Source of the DNA: JAHEEL01 sp964195515
GTDB lineage: Bacteria > Actinomycetota > Acidimicrobiia > Spongiisociales > UBA5794
Length of the DNA stretch: 64,000 bases
Direction: 5' to 3'
NCBI GenBank assembly: GCA_964195515.1
Contig: CAXMQO010000101.1
Location: forward strand, 48,510-112,509
Shown: piece by piece, positions 34,303-42,961 of the stretch
Position numbering within the stretch: the stretch's first letter is position 1
Layout of the letters: every line of letters starts with the position of its first letter
Notes under the pieces: generated by a model
The model's input: the letters and a program-made list of their open reading frames with translations, nothing else
What the model was told of the DNA's origin: nothing
The model's database searches: none
Made by a program: the position numbers and the translations under genes

Positions 34303-34827
34303 GTGCACATACTCGTCGCCACCGACGGCCAACTCGACGCCACCGCCACCTCCGAATTCGCTGCTCGCCTCGCAGGCCCTGAGGGTCGTGTGACGGTGCT
34401 GACCGTGGTTGAGGTGCCGCGAACCTTTCTCCGCGACATGCGTGTCGATTGGGGCGCTTCGGAGGGTACCGGCTTGATCGCCAACGACGGATTCGTCGCG
34501 ACCACCGCCGTACTCCGAGAGGCTCCGCGCGGATGGCCGGGCGACGATGCCTTGATCGAGCGCTACTTGAGAGACAAGAAGGAGCTGCACACCGCACCCA
34601 TCGTGGCCGCTCTGCGAAGCGCGAACGTCGACACAGACGCCCGGGTCGTCGAGAGCGAGAACGTGTCTCGGACGATCATCGACCAGTGCGTGGAGTTCGG
34701 TGTCGAGGCCGTTGTCATCGGCTCCCATGGCAGGGGCGTGGTCCAGGGGCTCCTCGGTTCGAATGGAACGAAGATCGTCCGCAGATCGCCGATCCCTGTT
34801 CTCCTGATCCGCTCCGCGAACCTCTGA
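34303..34827 (+). CDS. universal stress protein (UspA family)
   Basis: 174 residues if started at GTG 34303 (VHILVATDGQLDA), which has GGGAG 5 bp upstream; longer starts at 34228 and 34255 exist. Single Usp domain: LVATDG at the start, and the ATP-binding GSHGRGVVQGLLGSNGTKIVRRSPIPVLLI at the end (G-2x-G-9x-G-S/T pattern; here with S-N at the third position). The 260 bp before it contains no other gene I can support. Confidence 0.85.
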   Translation: MHILVATDGQLDATATSEFAARLAGPEGRVTVLTVVEVPRTFLRDMRVDWGASEGTGLIANDGFVATTAVLREAPRGWPGDDALIERYLRDKKELHTAPIVAALRSANVDTDARVVESENVSRTIIDQCVEFGVEAVVIGSHGRGVVQGLLGSNGTKIVRRSPIPVLLIRSANL

Positions 34828-34878
34828 CCAATCGGTCGAGACCGGGTAGGTCTCGACCGATGCGAAGCGGCGGTTTTG

Positions 34879-34953
34879 TGGGCCCACCTGGATTTGAACC
34901 AGGGACCTCATCCTTATCAGGGATGCGCTCTAACCAGGCTGAGCTATGGGCCC
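34879..34953 (-). tRNA. tRNA-Ile (GAT)
   Basis: 75-base cloverleaf on the minus strand. Acceptor GGGCCCA pairs with TGGGCCC; anticodon loop CTGATAA gives GAT; T-arm GTTCAAATC with CCTGG/CCAGG stem. No encoded CCA. Confidence 0.96.
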
Positions 34954-35036
34954 GCGGAGCGCGAACGATAGCAAAGAGGGAGTCGTAGAGGCCAGGTCGG
35001 GAATAGCCTGGTCGCCCAAAGCGATTCCTGGACACC

Positions 35037-35894
35037 ATGACCCAAGCACACCTCGTCGGTATCTCTGGCAGCCTTCGCTCCGGCTCGTACAACACGGCGC
35101 TGTTGCGCGCGGCGTTCGACGACGTCCCCGAAGGGGTCACGGCGGAGATCGTCTCCCTCGGTCGCATCCCGCTGTACAACCTGGACGACGAGCAGGAGCA
35201 TGGAACCCCCGCACCGGTCGTCGAGATGCGTTCAGCGGTCGCGGCAGCGGACGGAATCGTGTTCGCTACTCCCGAGTACAACTGGTCAGTCACGGGAGCG
35301 ATGAAGAACGCGGTCGACTGGCTCTCCCGCGGTCCGAACTCACCTCTCGACTTCAAGCCGGCGGCGATCGTCGGTGGCGGCGGCGGTTCCGGAACGGCGC
35401 GATCGCAGCGGCACCTCCGCGATGTCCTGGGTCACAACAGCCTGTGCATTCTCGCTGAACCGCAGGTGATGGTGAGCGGTGTCTCTGATCGATTCGACGG
35501 CATCACCCTGGTCGACGAAACGGTGAAGAGCGACCTGGCAACGATGATCGGTCGTCTTGTTGAACTGATAGAACGATCCCGTTCGACAGAGCGCGTCGAC
35601 GTGAGGGGATCGGTCCTCGTGGTGGGTACGGCCGATCAGTATGTGGAGTCGACGGTTCGGAGTCTCACCGAGTTGGGTTATCGGACGCTATCCGCGTTCT
35701 CGATCGCCGATGCCGAACGGATCCTCGCCAACCGCACGGTGGCGGCGGTCGTACTCGATCCGGGGTTCGACGAGACAGGTCGACGGCAGATCTCCGGTGG
35801 CGTGGGGGACCGTCCGGTGGTTGCTGTCGAAGATCCCTCGACGGCTGGGAGATTCGTCGACGACACGCTTCGCTACGGAGACTCACCCGAGTAG
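35037..35894 (+). CDS. NADPH-dependent FMN reductase fused to a receiver-like domain
   Basis: 285 residues. Residues 1-~180 are an NADPH-FMN reductase flavodoxin fold: GISGSLRSGSYNTALL binds FMN phosphate and TPEYNWSVTGAMKNAVDWLSR is the second FMN loop. After RSTERVDVRG a second domain (~190-285) shows the alternating pattern of a response-regulator receiver (SVLVVGTADQYVESTVRSL, ELGYRTLSAFSIADAERIL, AAVVLDPGFD). The receiver-like part keeps an Asp in VVLDPG but lacks the acidic pair, so it is probably not a phospho-receiver. Confidence 0.85.
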   Translation: MTQAHLVGISGSLRSGSYNTALLRAAFDDVPEGVTAEIVSLGRIPLYNLDDEQEHGTPAPVVEMRSAVAAADGIVFATPEYNWSVTGAMKNAVDWLSRGPNSPLDFKPAAIVGGGGGSGTARSQRHLRDVLGHNSLCILAEPQVMVSGVSDRFDGITLVDETVKSDLATMIGRLVELIERSRSTERVDVRGSVLVVGTADQYVESTVRSLTELGYRTLSAFSIADAERILANRTVAAVVLDPGFDETGRRQISGGVGDRPVVAVEDPSTAGRFVDDTLRYGDSPE

Positions 35895-35926
35895 CCTCGC
35901 GCACCACGAAGCCGCTGGGAGGCACC

Positions 35927-36379
35927 ATGCGCGACTGGGTCACGCTATTCCACGTTCTGTCCGTCATCGTCTGGCTTGGAGGTTCGATCTACCTCGAAGC
36001 GCTCATGGCGAACGCCAGGAGGGATGGCGACGAGGGGGCTCTTGTGGCTGCGTTCCGGACGATCGGAGCGACGAATCGACGCCTCTTCAACTTCGCCGGG
36101 ATAGCGACTGTCGTCTTCGGTTTCTGGTTGGTGGGCATCTCCCCCGCGTGGGAGTTTGAGATGATCTGGATCACCGTTGGGATTCTCCTCGCGACGATAG
36201 CGGTCGTCATCGACCTGTTCTACGTCACACCGCGCACCGACCGTGTCGAGCGAATGATCGGCGACCCCGAGCAGTCGGACGACGCCGTCTCGGGCGTCAT
36301 CAAGCAGGTCGTGAACGCCGGGCACGCCCGCGTCGGACTGCTCTTCGTTGCGTTCGTTTTCATGATCTTCAAGTTCTGA
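35927..36379 (+). CDS. DUF2269-like integral membrane protein
   Basis: 150 residues with four TM helices: WVTLFHVLSVIVWLGGSIYLEAL with the family His and Trp, then LFNFAGIATVVFGFWL, MIWITVGILLATIAVVIDLF, and a C-terminal LLFVAFVFMIFKF. This resembles the DUF2269/CopD-like superfamily of small membrane proteins. A basic-acidic loop lies between TM3 and TM4. Function unknown. Confidence 0.7.
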   Translation: MRDWVTLFHVLSVIVWLGGSIYLEALMANARRDGDEGALVAAFRTIGATNRRLFNFAGIATVVFGFWLVGISPAWEFEMIWITVGILLATIAVVIDLFYVTPRTDRVERMIGDPEQSDDAVSGVIKQVVNAGHARVGLLFVAFVFMIFKF

Positions 36380-36422
36380 CACGTTCGGCACCGTCGTACG
36401 GCCGGTACACTTCCGCTCACAC

Positions 36423-36495
36423 GGGGACGTAGCTCAGTTGGGAGAGCACCTGGTTTGCAACCAGGGGGTCGTCGGTTCGAGTCCGATCGTCTCCA
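36423..36495 (+). tRNA. tRNA-Ala (TGC)
   Basis: 73 bases. Acceptor GGGGACG with CGTCTCC, containing the G3-U70 pair that identifies alanine tRNA; anticodon loop TTTGCAA gives TGC. Ends 20 bp before the thiolase start. Confidence 0.96.
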
Positions 36496-36515
36496 CGCCA
36501 GCGAGGGAGGATTCC

Positions 36516-37673
36516 GTGGAAACCGCTGTGATCGTCGATGCCGTCCGCACACCGATGGGGAAACGGAACGGATCCCTCGCCGAGTGGCACCCGGTCGACC
36601 TCGCTGCCGAGACGCTCACCGCTCTCGCGGAGCGCAACAGCCTCGACCCATCCCTCGTCGACGACGTGATCATGGGGTGTGTCTCCCAGGTCGGTGAGCA
36701 GACGTTCAATGTCGGACGCAATGCGGCGCTCGCAGCCGGGTGGCCCGAGACGGTGCCGGGCGTCACCATCGATCGGCAATGCGGATCGAGCCAGCAGGCG
36801 GCACACTTCGCGGCTCAGGGCGTCATGGCCGGTGTCTACGACGTCGTAGTGGCAGCCGGCGTCGAGTCGATGACCCGCGTACCTATGGGAATCTCCTTCT
36901 CGCAAGGTCCCGGGAAGCCGTTCGGGCCGAAGATGTCGACCCGATACGACCATCGACTGGTCCCGCAGGGGATTTCGGCAGAGATGATCGCAGAGCGATG
37001 GTCGCTGACCCGTGAAGATCTCGACCAGATTGCGCATGACTCGCAGATGAGGGCACACCGGGCCACCGAACAGGGTCGGTTCGAGTCCCAGATCGTTCCC
37101 ATCGAAGTCAAGGGACACGACGGGCCGGTGACTCTGGATGGCGGAATCCGACCGTCGACGACCGTCGAGGTCCTCGGCGGCCTGAAACCGGTCTTCAAGG
37201 AGGATGGTGTTGTCACCGCCGGCAACTCGTCGCAGATCACCGATGGTGCGGCTGCCGTCCTCATCATGAGTGAGACCAAAGCCAGGGAACTCGGTCTGGC
37301 CCCCCGGGCGACCTTCAAAGGGTTCTCGGTCGTAGGGACGGACCCCGTCACAATGCTCACCGGCCCCATCCCCGCCACCGAGGTGGTGTTGACCAAGGCC
37401 GGTCTCTCAATAGAGGACATCGGCCTGTTCGAAATCAACGAGGCGTTCGCATCCGTGGTTGGGGCCTGGCTACACGAAACCGGAGCCGACTGGGAACGGG
37501 TGAACGTGAACGGCGGAGCGATCGCCCTTGGTCACCCGCTCGGAGCGTCGGGGGCACGACTGATGACGACGCTGCTCCACGAGATGGAGCGTACCGGCAC
37601 GCGCTACGGCCTTCAGGCGATGTGCGAAGGCGGAGGCACCGCCAACGGCACGATCCTCGAACTCGTCGGCTGA
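36516..37673 (+). CDS. thiolase, acetyl-CoA acetyltransferase family
   Basis: 385 residues from a GTG with GAGGGAGG upstream. Nucleophilic Cys in IDRQCGSSQQA (about 90), the NEAFA motif and the GGAIALGHPLGASGARLM loop with catalytic His, and a C-terminal MCEGGGTANGTI with the second catalytic Cys. It either condenses two acetyl-CoA or cleaves 3-ketoacyl-CoA in fatty-acid oxidation; no beta-oxidation neighbour decides this. Confidence 0.94.
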   Translation: METAVIVDAVRTPMGKRNGSLAEWHPVDLAAETLTALAERNSLDPSLVDDVIMGCVSQVGEQTFNVGRNAALAAGWPETVPGVTIDRQCGSSQQAAHFAAQGVMAGVYDVVVAAGVESMTRVPMGISFSQGPGKPFGPKMSTRYDHRLVPQGISAEMIAERWSLTREDLDQIAHDSQMRAHRATEQGRFESQIVPIEVKGHDGPVTLDGGIRPSTTVEVLGGLKPVFKEDGVVTAGNSSQITDGAAAVLIMSETKARELGLAPRATFKGFSVVGTDPVTMLTGPIPATEVVLTKAGLSIEDIGLFEINEAFASVVGAWLHETGADWERVNVNGGAIALGHPLGASGARLMTTLLHEMERTGTRYGLQAMCEGGGTANGTILELVG

Positions 37674-37675
37674 GC

Positions 37676-37906
37676 GTGGAGATCGCGATCGCCGTCGTCG
37701 TGGGTGTGGTGATCTTCGTCACGACGGTCGCCATCGTGCGGATGATCGCGAACGGGCCACCCCCCGAACCGGATCCAGACGCCGTTCACGAGGTCGCAAC
37801 CGACTACCGATGCTCCGTGTGCGGGATGCGATTGACCGTTACTCATCTCCAAGACGGGGTGCCCGATCCACCGAAACACTGCCGCGAGGCGATGGATCTT
37901 GTCTAG
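37676..37906 (+). CDS. small membrane protein with CxxC motif
   Basis: 76 residues from a GTG 2 bp after the thiolase stop. One TM helix (VEIAIAVVVGVVIFVTTVAIV) then a short tail with YRCSVCGMRL and a later HC, which together could bind zinc. Probably co-transcribed with the thiolase. Not recognised further. Confidence 0.6.
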   Translation: MEIAIAVVVGVVIFVTTVAIVRMIANGPPPEPDPDAVHEVATDYRCSVCGMRLTVTHLQDGVPDPPKHCREAMDLV

Positions 37907-38043
37907 GTGCTCTGCGAACCCCGCGCTCGCAGAGGCGATCGAGTGCTCTCCCAGCCAACAGAACAGACGGCGGTCTTCCGCTGTGATCCCTCGGTCCACG
38001 TCCGGGTCTGTCCTCGGATGCAGGAGAAAGGTCCGCAGCGTAC

Positions 38044-38301
38044 CTAGCGGTAGTTGAGGGTCATCGCGAAGCCGATCCCGATCATCGCCAGGCCTCCGAG
38101 CAGGTAGAGATTCGACGTCCCTCCCGGCAGGAGGCCCATGTAGTTGATCAGGATCGCCACGATCCCGACGGCCATGAGGCCGAACATCGTGGCGACGTAC
38201 CAGGTCGGCGATGAGCCCTTGTTCTCCACCTGACTGACGGCAGGCTTCTTGGGTGGGGTTGGTCGCTTGTTGGCTTGCTTGCGGCCTTTCGAAACTGGCA
38301 T
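38044..38301 (-). CDS. crgA: cell division protein CrgA
   Basis: About 84 residues starting at MPVSKGRKQANKRP. Basic N-terminus, Pro/Lys linker, then two TM helices (YVATMFGLMAVGIVAILI; LLGGLAMIGIGFAMTLNYR). This is the CrgA layout; CrgA is known in Streptomyces and Mycobacterium to attend the divisome. Position before sortase, pabA and the pknB cluster matches Rv0011c. An ATG 10 codons upstream is an alternative. Confidence 0.9.
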   Translation of the reverse strand: MPVSKGRKQANKRPTPPKKPAVSQVENKGSSPTWYVATMFGLMAVGIVAILINYMGLLPGGTSNLYLLGGLAMIGIGFAMTLNYR

Positions 38302-38384
38302 GGGAGAAGCGTAGTCATCCACGGCTCCCATCCCAACGAGAGAACGGTCGCCGTTGTGTAGTCCCGTCGGTACGCTGAGTGACT

Positions 38385-39176
38385 ATGGACGACTCGATGA
38401 CCACACCGGTGGAGACGTCGGCCTCCCGCTCAAGGGGGGTTCTGACGCGTGTCGTTCGAGTCGCTGGATGGACGAGCATCGTTATAGGGGTTCTCATCCT
38501 CGGATTCGTCGTCCAACAGCTCTTCGTCACGACATGGTTTGCGCAGCAGCATCAGACGGCCCTGACCGAAGAGGCAGAAGAGCACTTCGCCGCCGCAGAG
38601 ATCAGCGAGGTCGGCTACGTACCGCCGCCACCTGTCGGGGGCCCGGGGGAGGGCACCGTCACTCCTGGAGCAGGGGGATCGTCGACCGACGAGGGAGGTC
38701 CGCTGGTTCCGAAGAAGCGGACCCTTCTCGTCGAATCGACCCCCGAGAAGGGGAGCGCGTTCGCCGTCATCCGCATCCCCACGATCGACCGCCTCAAAGA
38801 CGGATGGGCGGTTGTCGAGGGAGTCGAACTTCGCAACCTGAAGAACGGGGCCGGTCACATGCCGCATACGCCGCTTCCGGGTCTGCCAGGCAACACGGTC
38901 ATCTCGGGGCATCGGACCACCTATGGGGCTCCGTTCCACGAGATCGACGAATTGGTGCCGGGCGATGTCATCGAGATCGATACGGCCCTCGGTACCCACA
39001 CCTACGAGGTGCGCGAGACCCTCATCGTCCGGCCAACCGAGTTGTGGGTCACCGAACCCCGGGACGGGGCATGGCTCACCCTCACGACCTGTCATCCGAA
39101 GTTCTCGTCACGACAGCGGCTGATTGTGTTCGCTGAACTCGTCGACGGTCCCAACTGGGAGGCGATCTACGCATGA
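38385..39176 (+). CDS. class E sortase
   Basis: About 263 residues. N-terminal TM anchor (GWTSIVIGVLILGFVVQQLF), a Pro/Gly/Ser linker, then the sortase barrel. Catalytic triad visible: His in VISGHRTTYG, Cys in LTTCHPKFSS and Arg in SSRQRL. The TLTTCHP context and actinobacterial setting indicate class E, which prefers LAxTG-like sorting signals. No substrate gene is obvious nearby. Overlaps the next small gene by ATGA. Confidence 0.9.
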   Translation: MDDSMTTPVETSASRSRGVLTRVVRVAGWTSIVIGVLILGFVVQQLFVTTWFAQQHQTALTEEAEEHFAAAEISEVGYVPPPPVGGPGEGTVTPGAGGSSTDEGGPLVPKKRTLLVESTPEKGSAFAVIRIPTIDRLKDGWAVVEGVELRNLKNGAGHMPHTPLPGLPGNTVISGHRTTYGAPFHEIDELVPGDVIEIDTALGTHTYEVRETLIVRPTELWVTEPRDGAWLTLTTCHPKFSSRQRLIVFAELVDGPNWEAIYA

Positions 39177-39318
39177 AACAGTGGTTCCTTGGACTACCCG
39201 GACCTATGCCGCTCAAGGTCGTCGGCGCCGCCGCGGTGGCGATCACTGCGATCGTGGTGCTCTTCTTCGTCTATGACTGGATCGGGATCAACATGCTCGA
39301 CAGCGGCGGCACGATCGG

Positions 39319-39322
<4 letters not shown>
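39173..39322 (+). CDS. 49-residue membrane protein between sortase and pabA
   Basis: Reads MKQWFLGLPGPMPLKVVGAA, then a TM helix (AVAITAIVVLFFVYDWIGI) and NMLDSGGTIG. Overlaps the sortase stop (ATGA) and the pabA start (ATGA). Double translational coupling makes it very likely real. Family not recognised. Confidence 0.7.
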
Positions 39323-39891
<569 letters not shown>

Positions 39892-40725
39892 CTACTCAGA
39901 TATCCGGTAGAGACTGTGCGAATCCCGGATTACCAACTGTTCGGCCATCAGGTCTACGAGGGCCGTCTCCACCTGGGCTGTCCGAAAACCGGTCTGTTGG
40001 ACAATGTCGAGAAGAGTGGCTTCGCGTCTGACAAGCGAGCGGACGATGGCGCCGCGCAATTGTCGAGCAGATCCCTCGAAACGACCTTGAGCGGATTTGG
40101 GGGCGTACGAAGCCGGACCGGAACACCAGTCCTTGACGGGACAAACACCACATCGGGGCATCTTCGAAACGCATGTAGTTGCGCCGAGGTCCATCATGGC
40201 CTGGTTCCAGTCCGCAGCAGGATCTCCGAGAGCGAGCGCCGCCACTGCGTCAAGAGCTGCACCGAGCAGGGGTTCGCCGTGCCACCGGCTCAGGATCCTC
40301 GTCAGATTCGTATCGACGGCAGGAACGCGAGAGCCGAAAGCGAACGACGCGACGGCCGCAGCGGTGTAGGGACCGACGCCGGGCAGGGTTGCGAGGCCGT
40401 CCGGCGTTGTGGGCCACCCTGACTCGTTGATCATCCGCGCGGCCTCCCGCAACCGGAGGGCTCGGGAGTTGTACCCGAGCCCCGACCATGCGTCGAGAAC
40501 GGTCTGCAGCGGAGCGGCGGCAAGAACGTCGACCGAGGGGAATCGATCGACGAAACGCCGATAGAAGGGGACGACGCGCGCCGCCTGGGTCTGCTGCAGC
40601 ATCATCTCTGAGACGAGGATGCGGTAGGGATCTGTGTCGCCCCGCCACGGGAGGGAACGCCGACCGGGTTCGTACCACGCGAACAGCGCCGTGTTGCGTT
40701 CCTGCTCGATTGAGACGGCCGTCAC
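39892..40725 (-). CDS. mutY: A/G-specific adenine glycosylase, short form
   Basis: 277 residues. Helix-hairpin-helix glycosylase: LPWRGDTDPYRILVSEMMLQQTQA (with the catalytic Glu), LPGVGPYTAAAVASFAFG then VDTNLTRIL with the catalytic Asp. A 4Fe-4S site is CVSKMPRCGVCPVKDWC (C-6-C-2-C-5-C). The C-terminal ~70 residues look like a winged helix (LLDIVQQTGFRTAQVETALVDLM) and the NUDIX-like 8-oxoG domain is absent. Overlaps pknB by ATGA. Confidence 0.92.
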   Translation of the reverse strand: MTAVSIEQERNTALFAWYEPGRRSLPWRGDTDPYRILVSEMMLQQTQAARVVPFYRRFVDRFPSVDVLAAAPLQTVLDAWSGLGYNSRALRLREAARMINESGWPTTPDGLATLPGVGPYTAAAVASFAFGSRVPAVDTNLTRILSRWHGEPLLGAALDAVAALALGDPAADWNQAMMDLGATTCVSKMPRCGVCPVKDWCSGPASYAPKSAQGRFEGSARQLRGAIVRSLVRREATLLDIVQQTGFRTAQVETALVDLMAEQLVIRDSHSLYRISE

Positions 40726-42848
40726 GGCGTCGTGGTCGGTGGCGTCGTGGTCGGTGGCGTCGTGGTTGGTGGCGCGGCCTTGCCGAGGAAGAGTCCAACG
40801 TCCGAGCCGTCATCGACGGCCGTACCGGCAATAGGGTCCTGATCGACGACTGTGCCGACGAGCGCCGGATCACCGACCTCGATCTCACCGAGGAATATCG
40901 CGATCAGGCCGGCGTTGGAAGCCTTCGTCTCAGCCTCGGCCTGGGTGTCGCCCAGGAAGCTCGGGACCGCGACCTGACGCAGGACACCGATCTTCACCTC
41001 GACCTCTGTGCCCGAATCCACGGTCTCGCCTGATTCCGGAGTCTGCTCGGCTACAAGTCCTGCGAGCCCGCTGACCGCGGTCACGTCAACCGTACCGGAG
41101 TTGGTGAGGATGAGACCTGCGTTCTCAGCGGTTGTGGTCGCCACCCCGATCGTCTTGCCGACGAGGTTCGGGACCGATGTCGGCTCGGGGCCCGTGGAAA
41201 CCCACACGGTGATGGTGTCGTCTCGACCCACTACCCGCCCCGCCTCGGGGTCGGTTCGAATCGTGAACCCTGCCGCGATATCGGAGGAGAACTCCTCGTC
41301 GGTCACGACATTCGTGAAACCCGCTTCTGCGAGCTCGAGTTGGGCATTCTCCGCAGACATGCCTGAGGTGTCCGGTACCTCGAGGGAGAAGGGGCCCTTG
41401 GAGACAACGAGATCAACGAGTGTGCCAGATGCGGCCGGGGTACCACCAGATGGGCTTTGCGATATCACGGTCTGTTCTGCAACATCCTCGGAGAGGGTGT
41501 ATTCGACGAGTCCGACCTGGAAGCCCTGTGCCCCGATCAGAGCCCTGGCCACCTCTTCAGTCTCGCCGATCACCTGCGGGACCGTGAACTGCTCGATCCC
41601 TGCGGATTCGATCAGGGTCACGAACGACCCCTTCTCCACTTCGGTGCCGGCGACCGGCTCGGTGTCGATGACAACACCCTGAGGGACCGTCTCGCTGTTC
41701 TCAAGACGACTCAACACCTTGAGATCAAGCTCCTGGAGTGCCCTGGACGCCGCCTCCGTTTCCACGAGCTTCAAGTCGGGGATGGTCACCAGGTCCGTGG
41801 AGACGCCGCCACCGGTGAAGAGACGGAACAGGATGAACACGCCGACGGCAAGCAGCGCTAGAAGGGCGATGACGGCGGCGACGTAGGTGCCTTGGCCGCT
41901 CGTGCGGTCCTCGGTCTGGTATGCGACGGCCCGAGCGGTCTCGTCCGGTGGGACGGTTGCCGGTGGGGGTACGAGAGCAGTGGCTGCGGCCGCCGCCGCT
42001 GCACCGACGACGACGGGCTGGCGTCCGGAGAGGAAGAGGAGCAGGTCTGAGCGCAGGTCCGCCGCTGTGTCGTATCGATCGTCGGGGTTCTTGCCCATCG
42101 CAGCTTCGACGACCGCGGAGAGTTCAAGCGGGACGTCCGAATTGACCCGGGTGACGGGAGGGGCGTACTCCGAGACATGTTGGTAGGCCACGGCCACGGG
42201 GCTATCCCCGGTGAACGGAGGGCGTGCCGCCAGCATCTCGTACAACACAACACCGAGCGAGTAGACGTCCGAACGGCCGTCCGCAGGCAGACCCTGAGCC
42301 TGTTCCGGGGAGAAGTAGGTTGCGGTGCCAATGACGGCGCCGGTCTTCGTCAGTTCCTCGGAGTCGTCGAGTGCCCTTGCGATACCGAAGTCGGTCACCT
42401 TGACGGCGCCGTCGTGCGTGATCATGATGTTGCCGGGCTTGATGTCCCGATGGACCACGCCGGCCTGGTGTGCGACGGTGAGCGCGGCAGAGGCTTCGGC
42501 GGCGATCTCGGCAGCTCTTCGCGGGAACAGCGCTCCCTCCGACTTGAGAATCTCGCGCAGGGTTCGACCCTCGATCAATTCCATGACCATGTAGTAGGTC
42601 GAGCCTTCCTGACCCCAGTCGTAGATGGCCACGATGTTGGGGTGACTCAGATTTGCTGCGGCCTGGGCTTCCCGTTTGAACCGCGTGACGAAGGCTTGAT
42701 CCGAGGCGAAATTGGCATGGAGGATCTTCACCGCTACCCGTCGGTTGAGCAGGGTGTCTTCAGCCTCGTACACATCGGCCATCCCACCTCGTGCGAGGTG
42801 GGAGAGGAGCCGGTACCGGTCGGAGAGAACGCGATCTTGCATGGTCAA
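40722..42848 (-). CDS. pknB: Ser/Thr protein kinase PknB with five PASTA domains
   Basis: 708 residues. Kinase: GGMADVYEAED (P-loop, about 20-30), VAVKIL with the ATP Lys, HRDIKPGNIM (about 135-144), DFGIA and an activation loop ending GTATYFSPEQ. A juxtamembrane segment with Pro/Thr precedes one TM helix (~325-347). The outside carries five PASTA repeats, recognisable at VTIPDL, FTVPQV, LEVPDT, TSVPNL, VAVPSF. It ends in a PPTTT tail encoded by three 15-bp repeats (40726-40770). Senses muropeptides or lipid II and phosphorylates cell-wall regulators. Mycobacterial PknB has four PASTA domains. Confidence 0.95.
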   Translation of the reverse strand: MTMQDRVLSDRYRLLSHLARGGMADVYEAEDTLLNRRVAVKILHANFASDQAFVTRFKREAQAAANLSHPNIVAIYDWGQEGSTYYMVMELIEGRTLREILKSEGALFPRRAAEIAAEASAALTVAHQAGVVHRDIKPGNIMITHDGAVKVTDFGIARALDDSEELTKTGAVIGTATYFSPEQAQGLPADGRSDVYSLGVVLYEMLAARPPFTGDSPVAVAYQHVSEYAPPVTRVNSDVPLELSAVVEAAMGKNPDDRYDTAADLRSDLLLFLSGRQPVVVGAAAAAAATALVPPPATVPPDETARAVAYQTEDRTSGQGTYVAAVIALLALLAVGVFILFRLFTGGGVSTDLVTIPDLKLVETEAASRALQELDLKVLSRLENSETVPQGVVIDTEPVAGTEVEKGSFVTLIESAGIEQFTVPQVIGETEEVARALIGAQGFQVGLVEYTLSEDVAEQTVISQSPSGGTPAASGTLVDLVVSKGPFSLEVPDTSGMSAENAQLELAEAGFTNVVTDEEFSSDIAAGFTIRTDPEAGRVVGRDDTITVWVSTGPEPTSVPNLVGKTIGVATTTAENAGLILTNSGTVDVTAVSGLAGLVAEQTPESGETVDSGTEVEVKIGVLRQVAVPSFLGDTQAEAETKASNAGLIAIFLGEIEVGDPALVGTVVDQDPIAGTAVDDGSDVGLFLGKAAPPTTTPPTTTPPTTTP
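40726..40770 (-). repeat. three 15-bp tandem repeats coding the PknB tail
   Basis: GGCGTCGTGGTCGGT occurs at 40726-40740, 40741-40755 and, with one change, 40756-40770. On the minus strand it encodes PTTTP units at the PknB C-terminus, in the extracytoplasmic part. Copy number could vary by slippage. Confidence 0.85.
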
Positions 42849-42893
42849 GGGAGAGGGTACTGATGGGAGGAGCTATGAGTGAGTTACGAGGGG

Positions 42894-42961
42894 ACGAGCA
42901 GCAGGACACGAGCAGCAAGAACGAAGCAGGGTTACGCGGCGCTACTTGCTACTCGTCTACT
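42894..42961. repeat. heptamer array, inverted, between pknB and pbpA
   Basis: Left: ACGAGCA, GCAGGAC, ACGAGCA, GCAAGAA, CGAAGCA (42894-42928). Right: GCTACTT, GCTACTC, GTCTACT (42941-42961). ACGAGCAGCAAG (42908-42919) and the minus-strand reading of 42945-42956 (ACGAGTAGCAAG) form a 12-base inverted repeat with one mismatch and a 25 bp loop. It covers the pbpA stop and the gap to pknB. Confidence 0.65.
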
